DNA of 9,908 nt from DATEMK01 sp035275625 (GTDB taxonomy: Bacteria > Bacteroidota > Bacteroidia > AKYH767-A > OLB10), in the NCBI GenBank assembly GCA_035275625.1, contig DATEMK010000213.1, positions 1-9,908 on the forward strand. The letters run 5' to 3'. The position numbers and the translations under genes are program-made. A model generated the notes under the pieces. It saw only the letters and a program-made list of their open reading frames with translations. It did no database searches and was not told the DNA's origin. This document shows positions 1 through 6,246 of the stretch, piece after piece. Position 1 is the stretch's first letter, and every line of letters begins with the position of its first letter.

Positions 1-415
1 GCATTCCGAATTCTTCCCCATCCTCTGTTGAGATGTGTTTGTGATGGATTTTATGAGCGCGTTTCATGGCTTCAAAATAGCGCCAGCGCACTCTTCTGAA
101 AAGTTTAATCCGGTTATGAATAAAAACATCGTGAAGTAAAAAATAAGTAAAACCATAACCGGCAACTCCGGCTCCCATCCAAAAACGGTAATCAAGTTTT
201 TCCCATCCGAAATAACAAAGCGTCATGGAAATCGCAGCATAAATTACAAAATACACGTCATTCCACTCCAACCAGCCGCCCCGGTTAAGGTGATGTGATT
301 TATGCAAAAACCAGCCGAAACCATGCATAATGTATTTATGATTGCTCCATGCCACAAATTCCATGATAAAATATGCGCCAATAAACGCTCCCGGGTTTAT
401 TATCCAAACGGACAT
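1..415 (-). CDS. crtZ: CrtZ-like beta-carotene hydroxylase (fatty acid hydroxylase superfamily), 3' end cut by window edge
   Basis: Reading the minus strand from ATG at 415 gives 138 codons with no stop before the window edge. The protein has the four histidine clusters of membrane di-iron carotenoid hydroxylases: HX4H at H26/H31, HXXHH at H38-H42, HX4H at H95/H100 and HXXHH at H121-H125. The spacing and the surrounding residues (HKYIMHG, HKSHH, EWNDVYFV) are those of CrtZ rather than of sterol desaturases. By family knowledge it is an integral membrane enzyme that adds 3-hydroxyl groups to the beta-ionone rings of beta-carotene, giving zeaxanthin. Hydrophobic stretches near residues 7-24, 54-70 and 80-95 fit membrane segments. 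An in-frame stop (428-430) lies just upstream of the ATG, so the start is well bounded. Only a short C-terminal tail should be missing. The gene is divergent from the nuo operon and shares its intergenic region. The substrate is inferred from family only. Confidence 0.88.
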   Translation of the reverse strand, partial: MSVWIINPGAFIGAYFIMEFVAWSNHKYIMHGFGWFLHKSHHLNRGGWLEWNDVYFVIYAAISMTLCYFGWEKLDYRFWMGAGVAGYGFTYFLLHDVFIHNRIKLFRRVRWRYFEAMKRAHKIHHKHISTEDGEEFGM

Positions 416-430
416 TAAGCTGTTTTTTTA

Positions 431-438
431 CAAAACTA
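431..438 (-). promoter_or_regulatory. Bacteroidota -7 box TAGTTTTG for the crtZ-like gene
   Basis: On the minus strand, TAGTTTTG matches the Bacteroidota -7 consensus TAnnTTTG exactly and lies 15 bp upstream of the crtZ ATG. The nearest TTG that could act as a -33 element (minus strand, 465-463) is 24 bp away, longer than the usual 19-21 or so. The -33 part is therefore weak or absent. This is a prediction from sequence alone, and the implied leader is very short. Confidence 0.5.
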
Positions 439-522
439 ATTCAATTAACAGTTGATTCGATACAATTGTTCAGAACTGTAATTAATTCTCAATTTATTCA
501 TTCATTAAGCCTAAAAAAAATC

Positions 523-530
523 TAACTTTG
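523..530 (+). promoter_or_regulatory. Bacteroidota -7 box TAACTTTG for the nuo operon
   Basis: TAACTTTG matches TAnnTTTG exactly and ends 18 bp before the nuoA ATG. Transcription would begin about 5-7 bp downstream, leaving a leader of only some 12 bp. No good TTG -33 element is seen at the expected distance, where the sequence is AT-rich with TTCATTC. As the only strong box before the first gene, it is the likely operon promoter. Confidence 0.55.
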
Positions 531-548
531 CACCCTTAAATATAAGGA

Positions 549-920
549 ATGATATTGCTAAGTGCTCCATCTGATTATTTGCCAATGGTTATGATGTTTG
601 TGGTAGCCATTGGGTTTGTGGCAACCACAATTTTTGTGACTCATTTATTAGGCCCAAAAAGAAAATCTGAAATTAAGCTGGATACATTTGAATGTGGGAT
701 CGAATCTAAAGGAAATGCACGGTTGCCATTCTCCATTAAATATTTTATTGTGGCGATTTTGTTTGTGCTTTTTGATGTGGAAGTGATATTTATGTATCCC
801 TGGGCGGTGAATTTCAAAGAGATGGGATTATTTGGCTTTGTAGAGATGCTTATCTTTTTATCGTTGTTTCTGTTAGGGTTTATTTACATTGTTAAAAAAG
901 GGGCATTGAAGTGGGAATAA
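549..920 (+). CDS. nuoA: NADH-quinone oxidoreductase subunit A
   Basis: This 123-aa protein has the usual size for NuoA/ND3, a small membrane subunit of complex I next to NuoH at the quinone entry region. Three membrane segments are visible, at about 11-33, 64-85 and 93-115. The conserved loop after the first helix carries LLGPKRKSE and FECGIES (Cys49), and the second helix carries LFDVEVIFMYPW with its conserved acidic residues. It is the first gene of the operon and lies 24 bp upstream of nuoB. An AAGGA at 544-548 abuts the ATG with no spacing, too close for a normal Shine-Dalgarno site. A TTG at codon 3 (555) would be better spaced, so a start two codons later is possible. The ATG is kept because this phylum often initiates without a Shine-Dalgarno site. 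Confidence 0.96.
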   Translation: MILLSAPSDYLPMVMMFVVAIGFVATTIFVTHLLGPKRKSEIKLDTFECGIESKGNARLPFSIKYFIVAILFVLFDVEVIFMYPWAVNFKEMGLFGFVEMLIFLSLFLLGFIYIVKKGALKWE

Positions 921-944
921 AAATTTCGGCTTAAAAAAGAAAAA

Positions 945-1481
945 ATGGTAAATATTGTAAAGGGTCCGGACGGTTATGAAGGTCCTGGTTTTTTTGCAAC
1001 GACACTTGATAAAGCAATCGGGCTCGCAAGAAAAAATTCTTTGTGGCCGCTTCCGTTTGCAACTTCCTGCTGCGGAATTGAATTTATGTCAACCATGGCT
1101 TCACATTATGATTTAGGCCGTTTTGGTGCAGAACGTTTGAGTTTTTCTCCGCGGCAAGCTGATTTATTGATGGTAATGGGAACCATTGCAAAAAAAATGG
1201 GTCCGCCCTTGCGAAAAGTTTATGAGCAAATGGCAGAGCCAAAATGGGTGATGGCTGTAGGGGCTTGCGCTTCTTCGGGCGGAATATTTGATACCTATTC
1301 AGTTTTGCAGGGAATTGACAGAATAATTCCTGTTGATGTGTACGTTCCCGGTTGCCCTCCCCGTCCGGAACAAATTCTTGATGGTATTTTGTTAATCCAG
1401 GAGATGGTGCAGAACGAATCTTTGAGGAGGCGCGATTCTGCGGAATACAAAGAACTTTTAGCTTCTTACGGTATCAGGTAA
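945..1481 (+). CDS. nuoB: NADH-quinone oxidoreductase subunit B (cluster N2 subunit)
   Basis: This 178-aa protein is NuoB/PSST, the peripheral-arm subunit that holds [4Fe-4S] cluster N2, the last electron carrier before quinone. All four ligands are visible: the tandem Cys42-Cys43 in SCCGIEFM, Cys108 in VGACASSGG and Cys137 in VPGCPPRPEQ. The RLSFSPRQADLLMV stretch, typical of the family, lies between them. With NuoD it forms the quinone pocket. The ATG is preceded by a purine-rich AAAAAAG tract but no clear Shine-Dalgarno site. nuoC follows after three bases, so translation is probably coupled. The length is normal and no residue is missing. Confidence 0.98.
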   Translation: MVNIVKGPDGYEGPGFFATTLDKAIGLARKNSLWPLPFATSCCGIEFMSTMASHYDLGRFGAERLSFSPRQADLLMVMGTIAKKMGPPLRKVYEQMAEPKWVMAVGACASSGGIFDTYSVLQGIDRIIPVDVYVPGCPPRPEQILDGILLIQEMVQNESLRRRDSAEYKELLASYGIR

Positions 1482-1484
1482 TTT

Positions 1485-1991
1485 ATGACAGCGACTATTG
1501 AAAAAAATTCAATTGACGAAAAGTTGAAAGCACATTTCGGTGAGAATATTATTTCATCCGAAATGCTTTACGACATGCAGTGCGTTACTGTAAAGCAGGA
1601 CACCATTCACCAGGTTGTAAAGTTTTTATATGATGATGAAGGATTGCAATTTCAATTTTTAACAACATTATGCGGAATGCATTTTCCTGGTGCCGAATTA
1701 AAATTCGGATTAGTAATTCAACTTCATTCACTCATCCATAATTATCGTTTGCGATTAAAAGCATTTACCAGCCATGAACCTCCTACATTTCCTACGTTCA
1801 CTGATATATTTTCCGGGGCAAACTGGATGGAGCGAGAAACCTATGATTTCTTCGGATTTAAATTTACAGGGCACCCGAACCTGAAAAGAATTTTAAATGT
1901 GGATGATATGGAAGGATTTCCTTTGCGAAAAGAATTTCCATTAGAAGACCAGGCAAGGTTTGATAAGGATGATAAAATGTTTGGGAGGTAA
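1485..1991 (+). CDS. nuoC: NADH-quinone oxidoreductase subunit C
   Basis: This 168-aa protein is NuoC, the 30-kDa-type subunit of the connecting arm of complex I. It carries no cofactor and packs against NuoD. The family signature is complete: ERETYDFFGFKFTGHPNLKR at about residues 116-135, then GFPLRKEFPL at about 144-153. It is a stand-alone NuoC, not the NuoCD fusion of enterobacteria. It begins three bases after nuoB. Its 3' end contains GGGAGG, but the next open gene starts too far downstream for this to serve it. Instead of running into nuoD, it is followed 33 bp later by a DUF4160-DUF2442 pair. The coding sequence itself looks intact. Confidence 0.97.
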   Translation: MTATIEKNSIDEKLKAHFGENIISSEMLYDMQCVTVKQDTIHQVVKFLYDDEGLQFQFLTTLCGMHFPGAELKFGLVIQLHSLIHNYRLRLKAFTSHEPPTFPTFTDIFSGANWMERETYDFFGFKFTGHPNLKRILNVDDMEGFPLRKEFPLEDQARFDKDDKMFGR

Positions 1992-2024
1992 AACATTTAA
2001 TTTTGAAAAAAATGAAAATTATAA

Positions 2025-2330
2025 ATGCCAAAGCTGTATGAATATTTCGGGCTTGTGGTTTTGTTTTTTACAAACGAGCATCTTCCGATTCATGTTCATG
2101 TCTTGGCTGGAGACAGAAGCTGCAAAGTGCTTTTGTATGTTGAAGACGGAAAATTAAAAGAAATAAAAATCGTGCGCATCGGCAAAAATCCTTTTTTAAA
2201 AAGTTCCGAAGTAAAAAAATCGAATGAATTGTTAAAATATTATTCGCAGGATATTGTTGATAAGTGGATACAGTATTTCACTCTCAACAAAAAATTTAAA
2301 CCGATCAGAATTACGAGGAGGCTTAAATGA
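2025..2330 (+). CDS. DUF4160-family protein
   Basis: This 101-aa protein opens with MPKLYEYFGLVVLFFTNEH and LPIHVHV. That is the hallmark of DUF4160: an N-terminal strand followed by an N-E-H-x-P-x-H-x-H motif (here residues 17-25). The C-terminal half is lysine-rich, with a predicted helix around 62-84 (SEVKKSNELLKYYS, DIVDKWIQYF). Its function is not established. DUF4160 genes very often precede DUF2442 genes, and the pair has a toxin-antitoxin-like layout of two small overlapping genes. That role is inference only. The stop overlaps the next start (ATGA at 2327-2330). The gene stands in the normally tight nuoC-nuoD junction and has no part in complex I. Its A-rich codon use and position suggest a passenger gene. 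Confidence 0.82.
   Translation: MPKLYEYFGLVVLFFTNEHLPIHVHVLAGDRSCKVLLYVEDGKLKEIKIVRIGKNPFLKSSEVKKSNELLKYYSQDIVDKWIQYFTLNKKFKPIRITRRLK
2316..2321 (+). promoter_or_regulatory. Strong Shine-Dalgarno site AGGAGG for the DUF2442 gene
   Basis: AGGAGG lies within the last codons of the DUF4160 gene, 5 bp before the DUF2442 ATG. It is the only near-perfect, well-spaced ribosome binding site I see before any gene in this window. The complex I genes start without one. Confidence 0.7.
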
Positions 2331-2617
2331 AAATAACCATAGTTAAAAAAGTTGATAAAAATGCTAAGGAAATGTATGTTTCCGATGCCGTATATTCGGG
2401 GAATCACAAAATCAAAATATTTTTTAGTGATGGAACACAAACATTGATCGATTTTAATCCATTCCTGTCAAAAAAACATTTGCATCCAACATTGAAAAAA
2501 TATAAAAAAGAAAGTGCATTCAAAAAATTTGAAATAAAACATGGTAACCTGATGTGGAATGATTACGAAATGATTTTTCCGGTTGAAGAACTATACCAGG
2601 GAAAAATTTCTATCTGA
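2327..2617 (+). CDS. DUF2442-family protein
   Basis: This 96-aa protein matches the DUF2442 pattern. A strand-rich N-terminal part is followed by KIKIFFSDGTQTLIDFNPFL (about 28-47) and a charged helix with KKYKKESAFKKFEI (about 57-70). It ends in GNLMWNDYEMIFPVEELY (about 73-90), the family's usual W...D..(P)..LY ending. The family is small, often paired with DUF4160, and has no settled biochemical function. It may act as the partner (antidote or regulator) of the DUF4160 protein, but that is inference. Translation is coupled through the ATGA overlap and a strong AGGAGG. The nuoD start follows only 12 bp after its stop, so the pair is co-transcribed with complex I unless it has its own signals. 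Confidence 0.82.
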   Translation: MKITIVKKVDKNAKEMYVSDAVYSGNHKIKIFFSDGTQTLIDFNPFLSKKHLHPTLKKYKKESAFKKFEIKHGNLMWNDYEMIFPVEELYQGKISI

Positions 2618-2629
2618 TAAAAGAAATTG

Positions 2630-3832
2630 ATGAGCGAAACAAAAGAATTAATTCAAAAGGAATATACCACACTTAATCTGGGTCCAACACATCCTGCCAC
2701 GCACGGCATTTTTCAGAATGTGTTGAAGATGGATGGAGAAATTATTGTTGACTCCGAACAAACCATCGGTTATATTCACCGTGCTTTTGAAAAATTAGCA
2801 GAGAAAAGACCCTTCTATCAAATCACTCCGATTACTGACCGGATGAATTATTGTTCCTCTCCGATTAATAATATGGGATGGCACATGACGGTTGAAAAAC
2901 TTGCAGGAATAAAATTACCGAAACGCGTAGAATATCTCCGTATAATAATTATGGAGTTGTCACGGATTACTGACCACTTGATTTGCAATTCAGTTATCGG
3001 GGTGGACAGCGGTGCAATGACAAGCTTTCTGTACATCTATCAATTCAGGGAACATGTTTATGAAATTTACGAAGAGATATGCGGAGCGCGATTGACAACA
3101 AACATCGGACGCATAGGAGGATTGGAAAGAGATTTTAACCAAACTGCCTGGTTGAAGATTGATAAATTTTTAAGAGAATTTCCTGATGGTTTAAGAGAAT
3201 TCGAAAATCTCTTAGTGCGAAACAGAATTTTTATGGACCGCACTATCGGCTGCGGACCCATTTCGGCAGAACGTGCGTTGAATTATTCTTTTGCAGGACC
3301 AAACTTAAGAGCAGCCGGTGTTGATTATGATGTAAGAGTAATGACTCCCTATTCTTCTTACGAAGAATTTGACTTTACCATTCCGATTGGAACGAACGGT
3401 GATACGTATGACCGCTTTATGGTTCGCGAAAAAGAAATGTGGGAAAGCCTTTACATCATAAAACAAGCCATTCAAAAATTAGACAAGCTGGAGGATAAAA
3501 CTTCTTTCCATGCTGATGTGCCGGAATTTTATCTGCCACCGAAAGAAGATGTTTATAATAATATGGAAGCGCTCATTTATCATTTCAAAATTGTAATGGG
3601 CGAAACGGAAGTTCCAAAAGGAGAGGTTTATCATTGTGTGGAAGGTGGGAATGGTGAACTTGGATTTTATTTGGTGAGCGATGGCGGCCGTCAGCCTTAT
3701 CGTTTGCATTTCCGCAGACCGTGTTTTATTTATTACCAGGCATATACTGAAATGATAAAAGGTTCGATGTTGAGTGATGCAATTTTAACTTTGAGTTCCA
3801 TGAATGTAATTGCAGGTGAGCTTGATTCATAA
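2630..3832 (+). CDS. nuoD: NADH-quinone oxidoreductase subunit D
   Basis: This 400-aa protein is NuoD, the 49-kDa-type subunit of complex I. It is evolutionarily related to the large subunit of NiFe hydrogenases and lines the quinone cavity with NuoB. Visible landmarks are LNLGPTHPATHG (about 16-26, with His21 and His25), DRMNYCSSP (70-78, whose Tyr74 corresponds to the quinone-binding tyrosine), GRIGGLERDF (150-159) and RLHFRRPCF (368-376). The C-terminus AGELDS resembles the usual GE(I/L)D ending. I start at the ATG at 2630, because the preceding TTG (2627) is less likely. Length and motifs are normal. The repeat family that marks all later junctions begins right after its stop. Confidence 0.98.
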   Translation: MSETKELIQKEYTTLNLGPTHPATHGIFQNVLKMDGEIIVDSEQTIGYIHRAFEKLAEKRPFYQITPITDRMNYCSSPINNMGWHMTVEKLAGIKLPKRVEYLRIIIMELSRITDHLICNSVIGVDSGAMTSFLYIYQFREHVYEIYEEICGARLTTNIGRIGGLERDFNQTAWLKIDKFLREFPDGLREFENLLVRNRIFMDRTIGCGPISAERALNYSFAGPNLRAAGVDYDVRVMTPYSSYEEFDFTIPIGTNGDTYDRFMVREKEMWESLYIIKQAIQKLDKLEDKTSFHADVPEFYLPPKEDVYNNMEALIYHFKIVMGETEVPKGEVYHCVEGGNGELGFYLVSDGGRQPYRLHFRRPCFIYYQAYTEMIKGSMLSDAILTLSSMNVIAGELDS

Positions 3833-3836
3833 AAAT

Positions 3837-3864
3837 AATTAGTGTAATTGGTGTAATTCGTGGC
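3837..3864. repeat. Half-element R1 (three AATTNGTG boxes) ahead of nuoE
   Basis: Three boxes (AATTAGTG, AATTGGTG, AATTCGTG) spaced 9 bp and closing with GC equal the right arm of the 59-bp palindromes found downstream. There is no matching left arm. The final GTG (3860-3862) is the nuoE start codon. Confidence 0.85.
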
Positions 3865-4402
3865 AAACAATAACGAAATAAAATTTTCAGATGACGCTCT
3901 TGGTTTGGTGAACAAAATCATCAAACGTTACCCGGAAGGAAAACAAAAATCCGCTGTTCTTCCTGTATTGCATATTGCGCAGGCGGAATTTGATGGATGG
4001 CTTTCAGCTCCTGTGATGGATTATGTTGCCTCCATTTTAAAAATTCAATCCATCGAAGTGTATGAAGTGGCTTCATTTTATTCGATGTTTAATTTGAAGC
4101 CTGTCGGTAAATGTGTGATTGAAGTTTGCAGAACAGGTCCCTGCTGGTTGATGGGTGCAGAAGACATTGTAAAATACATTGAAAATAAATTAGGAATTAA
4201 AGAAGGACAAACAACTGCGGACGGAATGTTTACTTTAAAAACGGTTGAGTGTCTTGCGTCTTGCGGAACAGCACCGATGATGCAAATCGGAGAAAGATAT
4301 CATGAGAATCTGACTTGCGAAAATGTGGATACGATATTGAGTGATTATAAAAATAAAGGAGAACGGGTAACGCACTGGAGCAAAGAAAAAATCAGCCACT
4401 AA
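3860..4402 (+). CDS. nuoE: NADH-quinone oxidoreductase subunit E
   Basis: This 180-aa protein is NuoE, the 24-kDa-type thioredoxin-fold subunit that holds [2Fe-2S] cluster N1a in the NADH-oxidising module with NuoF. The four ligands are Cys90 and Cys95 (EVCRTGPC) and Cys131 and Cys135 (ECLASC). The helical N-terminal part (RYPEGKQKSAVLPVLHIAQ, about 23-41) and YEVASFYSMF (68-77) are typical. The start is GTG at 3860. An in-frame TAA lies six bases before it and no other good start lies ahead of the conserved region. This GTG belongs to repeat half-element R1. The last two codons and the stop (AGC CAC TAA) overlap the left edge of repeat R2. The gene therefore begins and ends in repeat sequence, and the final S-H of the protein is repeat-derived. 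Confidence 0.97.
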   Translation: MANNNEIKFSDDALGLVNKIIKRYPEGKQKSAVLPVLHIAQAEFDGWLSAPVMDYVASILKIQSIEVYEVASFYSMFNLKPVGKCVIEVCRTGPCWLMGAEDIVKYIENKLGIKEGQTTADGMFTLKTVECLASCGTAPMMQIGERYHENLTCENVDTILSDYKNKGERVTHWSKEKISH

Positions 4403-4453
4403 TTACACTAATTAACACGAATTAAATTAGTGAAAATTAGTGTAATTCGTGGC
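4395..4453. repeat. 59-bp palindromic repeat R2 (nuoE to GxxExxY junction)
   Basis: This is an odd-length imperfect palindrome. Three CACNAATT boxes (CACTAATT, CACTAATT, CACGAATT), a central A and three AATTNGTG boxes (AATTAGTG, AATTAGTG, AATTCGTG) are framed by GC at each end. Box spacing is 9 and 10 bp on the left, mirrored on the right. The nuoE stop TAA (4400-4402) falls in the first box. There is no T-tract, so it does not look like a terminator. Confidence 0.92.
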
Positions 4454-4461
4454 AAACAAAT

Positions 4462-4878
4462 ATGGAATATATTCAATTCGAAGAACCGGAAGTTTTATAT
4501 AAGACAACTGACTTAATTCATAAGGAAGATGTTTTTGAAGTGATTGGAATTTGTATGGAAGTTCATCGCATTCTTGGAAAGGGATTTAACGAAGTTGTTT
4601 ATAAAGATGCAATGCAACATGAATTTAAATTAAGAAGTAAATTCTTTGAACGCGAGAAAAAATTCGAAATTGAATATAAAGGTGTGGCATTACCTCATTT
4701 TTATTTTGCTGATTTTATTTACGAAAACAGAATTGTGTTGGAAATTAAAGCTAAACAAAATGTGATTGAAGAACATTCCCGTCAAACAATAAATTATTTA
4801 GCAGCATCAAAATTGAAATTAGGATTAATAATAAACTTTGGTGAGAATTCTCTTAAATTCAAAAGAGTAATATTATAA
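4462..4878 (+). CDS. GxxExxY protein, PD-(D/E)XK nuclease-like family
   Basis: This 138-aa protein belongs to the GxxExxY family, named for the motif seen here as GFNEVVY (residues 41-47). The rest fits the PD-(D/E)XK nuclease-like fold assigned to the family. Asp84 (FADF) and Glu94-x-Lys96 (LEIKAK) form the D...ExK core. They are followed by a helix with HSRQTINYLAAS (105-116) and the strand LGLIINFG (120-127). The N-terminus has about 20 extra residues ahead of the family core. Nuclease activity is a fold-based inference; the biological role is unknown. It is not a complex I subunit and interrupts nuoE-nuoF. A full palindrome (R2) lies on its left and a half copy (R3) on its right, and its stop codon overlaps R3. 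This suggests it was inserted together with, or into, the repeat. Confidence 0.88.
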   Translation: MEYIQFEEPEVLYKTTDLIHKEDVFEVIGICMEVHRILGKGFNEVVYKDAMQHEFKLRSKFFEREKKFEIEYKGVALPHFYFADFIYENRIVLEIKAKQNVIEEHSRQTINYLAASKLKLGLIINFGENSLKFKRVIL

Positions 4879-4905
4879 TTAGTGTTAATTAGTGTAATTA
4901 GTGGC
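4877..4905. repeat. Half-element R3 (three AATTNGTG boxes) ahead of nuoF
   Basis: Three AATTAGTG boxes, spaced 10 and 9 bp and closing with GC, equal the right arm of the 59-bp palindromes, without a left arm. It overlaps the GxxExxY stop at 4876-4878. Its last GTG (4901-4903) is the nuoF start codon. Confidence 0.88.
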
Positions 4906-6244
4906 AAAGCAACTATTACTTCAAAATATTAATGTTTCTGGCATTAACACATACTCTGTGTATCGTGAGAATGGCGGTTATGCTTCTGTTGAAAAAGCAT
5001 TGAAGACAATGACTCCTGAAGCAGTGACCGAAGAAGTAAAAAAATCAGGGTTACGCGGGCGCGGAGGAGCAGGATTTCCAACAGGATTGAAATGGAGTTT
5101 TATTGCGAAGCCACCTGGAATTCCACGTTATCTGCTTTGCAATGCAGATGAAAGCGAACCCGGAACTTTTAAAGACCGTTATTTGATGGAACGTATTCCG
5201 CATTTGTTGATTGAAGGAATGATTACATCAAGTTATGCGTTAGGTTGCAATGCTTCTTACATATATATAAGAGGAGAAATGATGTATGCGTTTCACATTT
5301 TGCAAAAGGCAATTGATGAAGCTTACGAAAACGGCTGGCTCGGGAAAAATATTTTAGGAACTGATTACTCTCTCGATTTATATGTGCATCCCGGTGCGGG
5401 CGCTTATATCTGCGGAGAAGAAACAGGTTTGATTGAATCATTGGAAGGCAAACGCGGAAATCCGAGAATCAAACCGCCTTTTCCTGCCGTGAAAGGTGTT
5501 TGGGATTGTCCGACAATTGTAAATAATGTGGAAACCATTGCTGCTGTTGTTCCGATTGTAAATAATGGCGGTGACGAATATGCAAAAATCGGAATCGGAA
5601 AAAGTACAGGAACAAAATTAATTTCTGCCGGAGGACATATAAATAAACCCGGAGTTTATGAAATTGAATTAGGAGTTCCCGTTGAAGAATTTATTTATTC
5701 TGAAAATTATTGCGGAGGAATTCGCAACGGAAAAAAATTAAAAGCTGTTGTTGCAGGCGGGTCATCTGTTCCGATTTTACCGGCTGATTTAATTTTGAAA
5801 ACAGCTAAAGGAGAACCCCGTTTGATGACATACGAATCACTTGCTGATGGAGGATTTCAAACCGGAACAATGCTGGGCAGCGGGGGATTTATTGTGATGG
5901 ATGAAGATACAAGCATAGTAAAAAATCTCTGGAACTTCACCCGTTTTTATCATCATGAAAGTTGCGGACAATGTTCACCGTGCAGAGAAGGAACAGGATG
6001 GATGGAAAAGATTCTTCACAAAATTTTAGACGGACACGGAACAATTGGCGATATTGATTTATTGTGGGATATCCAAAGCAAGATTGAAGGAAAAACAATT
6101 TGCCCGCTTGGCGAAGCTGCTGCATGGCCCGTGGCTGCTGCCATCCGCCATTTCAGAAGCGAGTTTGAAGAATATGTAAAAAATCCTTCTTCCATTAAAG
6201 ATGTGAAACATTATTATCGTTTGAATGATCTAGTTGAAAATTGA
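4901..6244 (+). CDS. nuoF: NADH-quinone oxidoreductase subunit F (FMN and NADH binding)
   Basis: This 447-aa protein is NuoF, the 51-kDa-type subunit that binds NADH and FMN and passes electrons to cluster N3. The glycine-rich flavin/nucleotide loop GRGGAGFPTGLKW spans 53-65. CNADESEPGTFKDR is at 80-93 and GAGAYICGEETGL at 165-177. The N3 [4Fe-4S] ligands are Cys355, Cys358 and Cys361 (ESCGQCSPCREGTGW) and Cys401 (TICPLG). The start is GTG at 4901. An in-frame TAA lies six bases before it, and the next in-frame GTG would remove the family's N-terminal LLLQNINV segment. As with nuoE, this GTG lies in a repeat half-element (R3), so Met-Ala is repeat-encoded. Length and motifs are normal. Confidence 0.98.
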   Translation: MAKQLLLQNINVSGINTYSVYRENGGYASVEKALKTMTPEAVTEEVKKSGLRGRGGAGFPTGLKWSFIAKPPGIPRYLLCNADESEPGTFKDRYLMERIPHLLIEGMITSSYALGCNASYIYIRGEMMYAFHILQKAIDEAYENGWLGKNILGTDYSLDLYVHPGAGAYICGEETGLIESLEGKRGNPRIKPPFPAVKGVWDCPTIVNNVETIAAVVPIVNNGGDEYAKIGIGKSTGTKLISAGGHINKPGVYEIELGVPVEEFIYSENYCGGIRNGKKLKAVVAGGSSVPILPADLILKTAKGEPRLMTYESLADGGFQTGTMLGSGGFIVMDEDTSIVKNLWNFTRFYHHESCGQCSPCREGTGWMEKILHKILDGHGTIGDIDLLWDIQSKIEGKTICPLGEAAAWPVAAAIRHFRSEFEEYVKNPSSIKDVKHYYRLNDLVEN

Positions 6245-6246
6245 AA

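Noticed and set aside
1960..2157. 65-aa open frame overlapping the end of nuoC and the DUF4160 gene
   Set aside because: It overlaps two well-supported genes in another frame, and its translation has no recognisable domain.
3067..3261. Minus-strand open frames inside nuoD, nuoF, nuoG and nuoH
   Set aside because: They are antisense to strongly conserved genes and show no domain of their own.
4395..4453. The palindromes as intrinsic transcription terminators
   Set aside because: The stems are AT-rich without a following T-tract, and essential downstream operon genes would be cut off.
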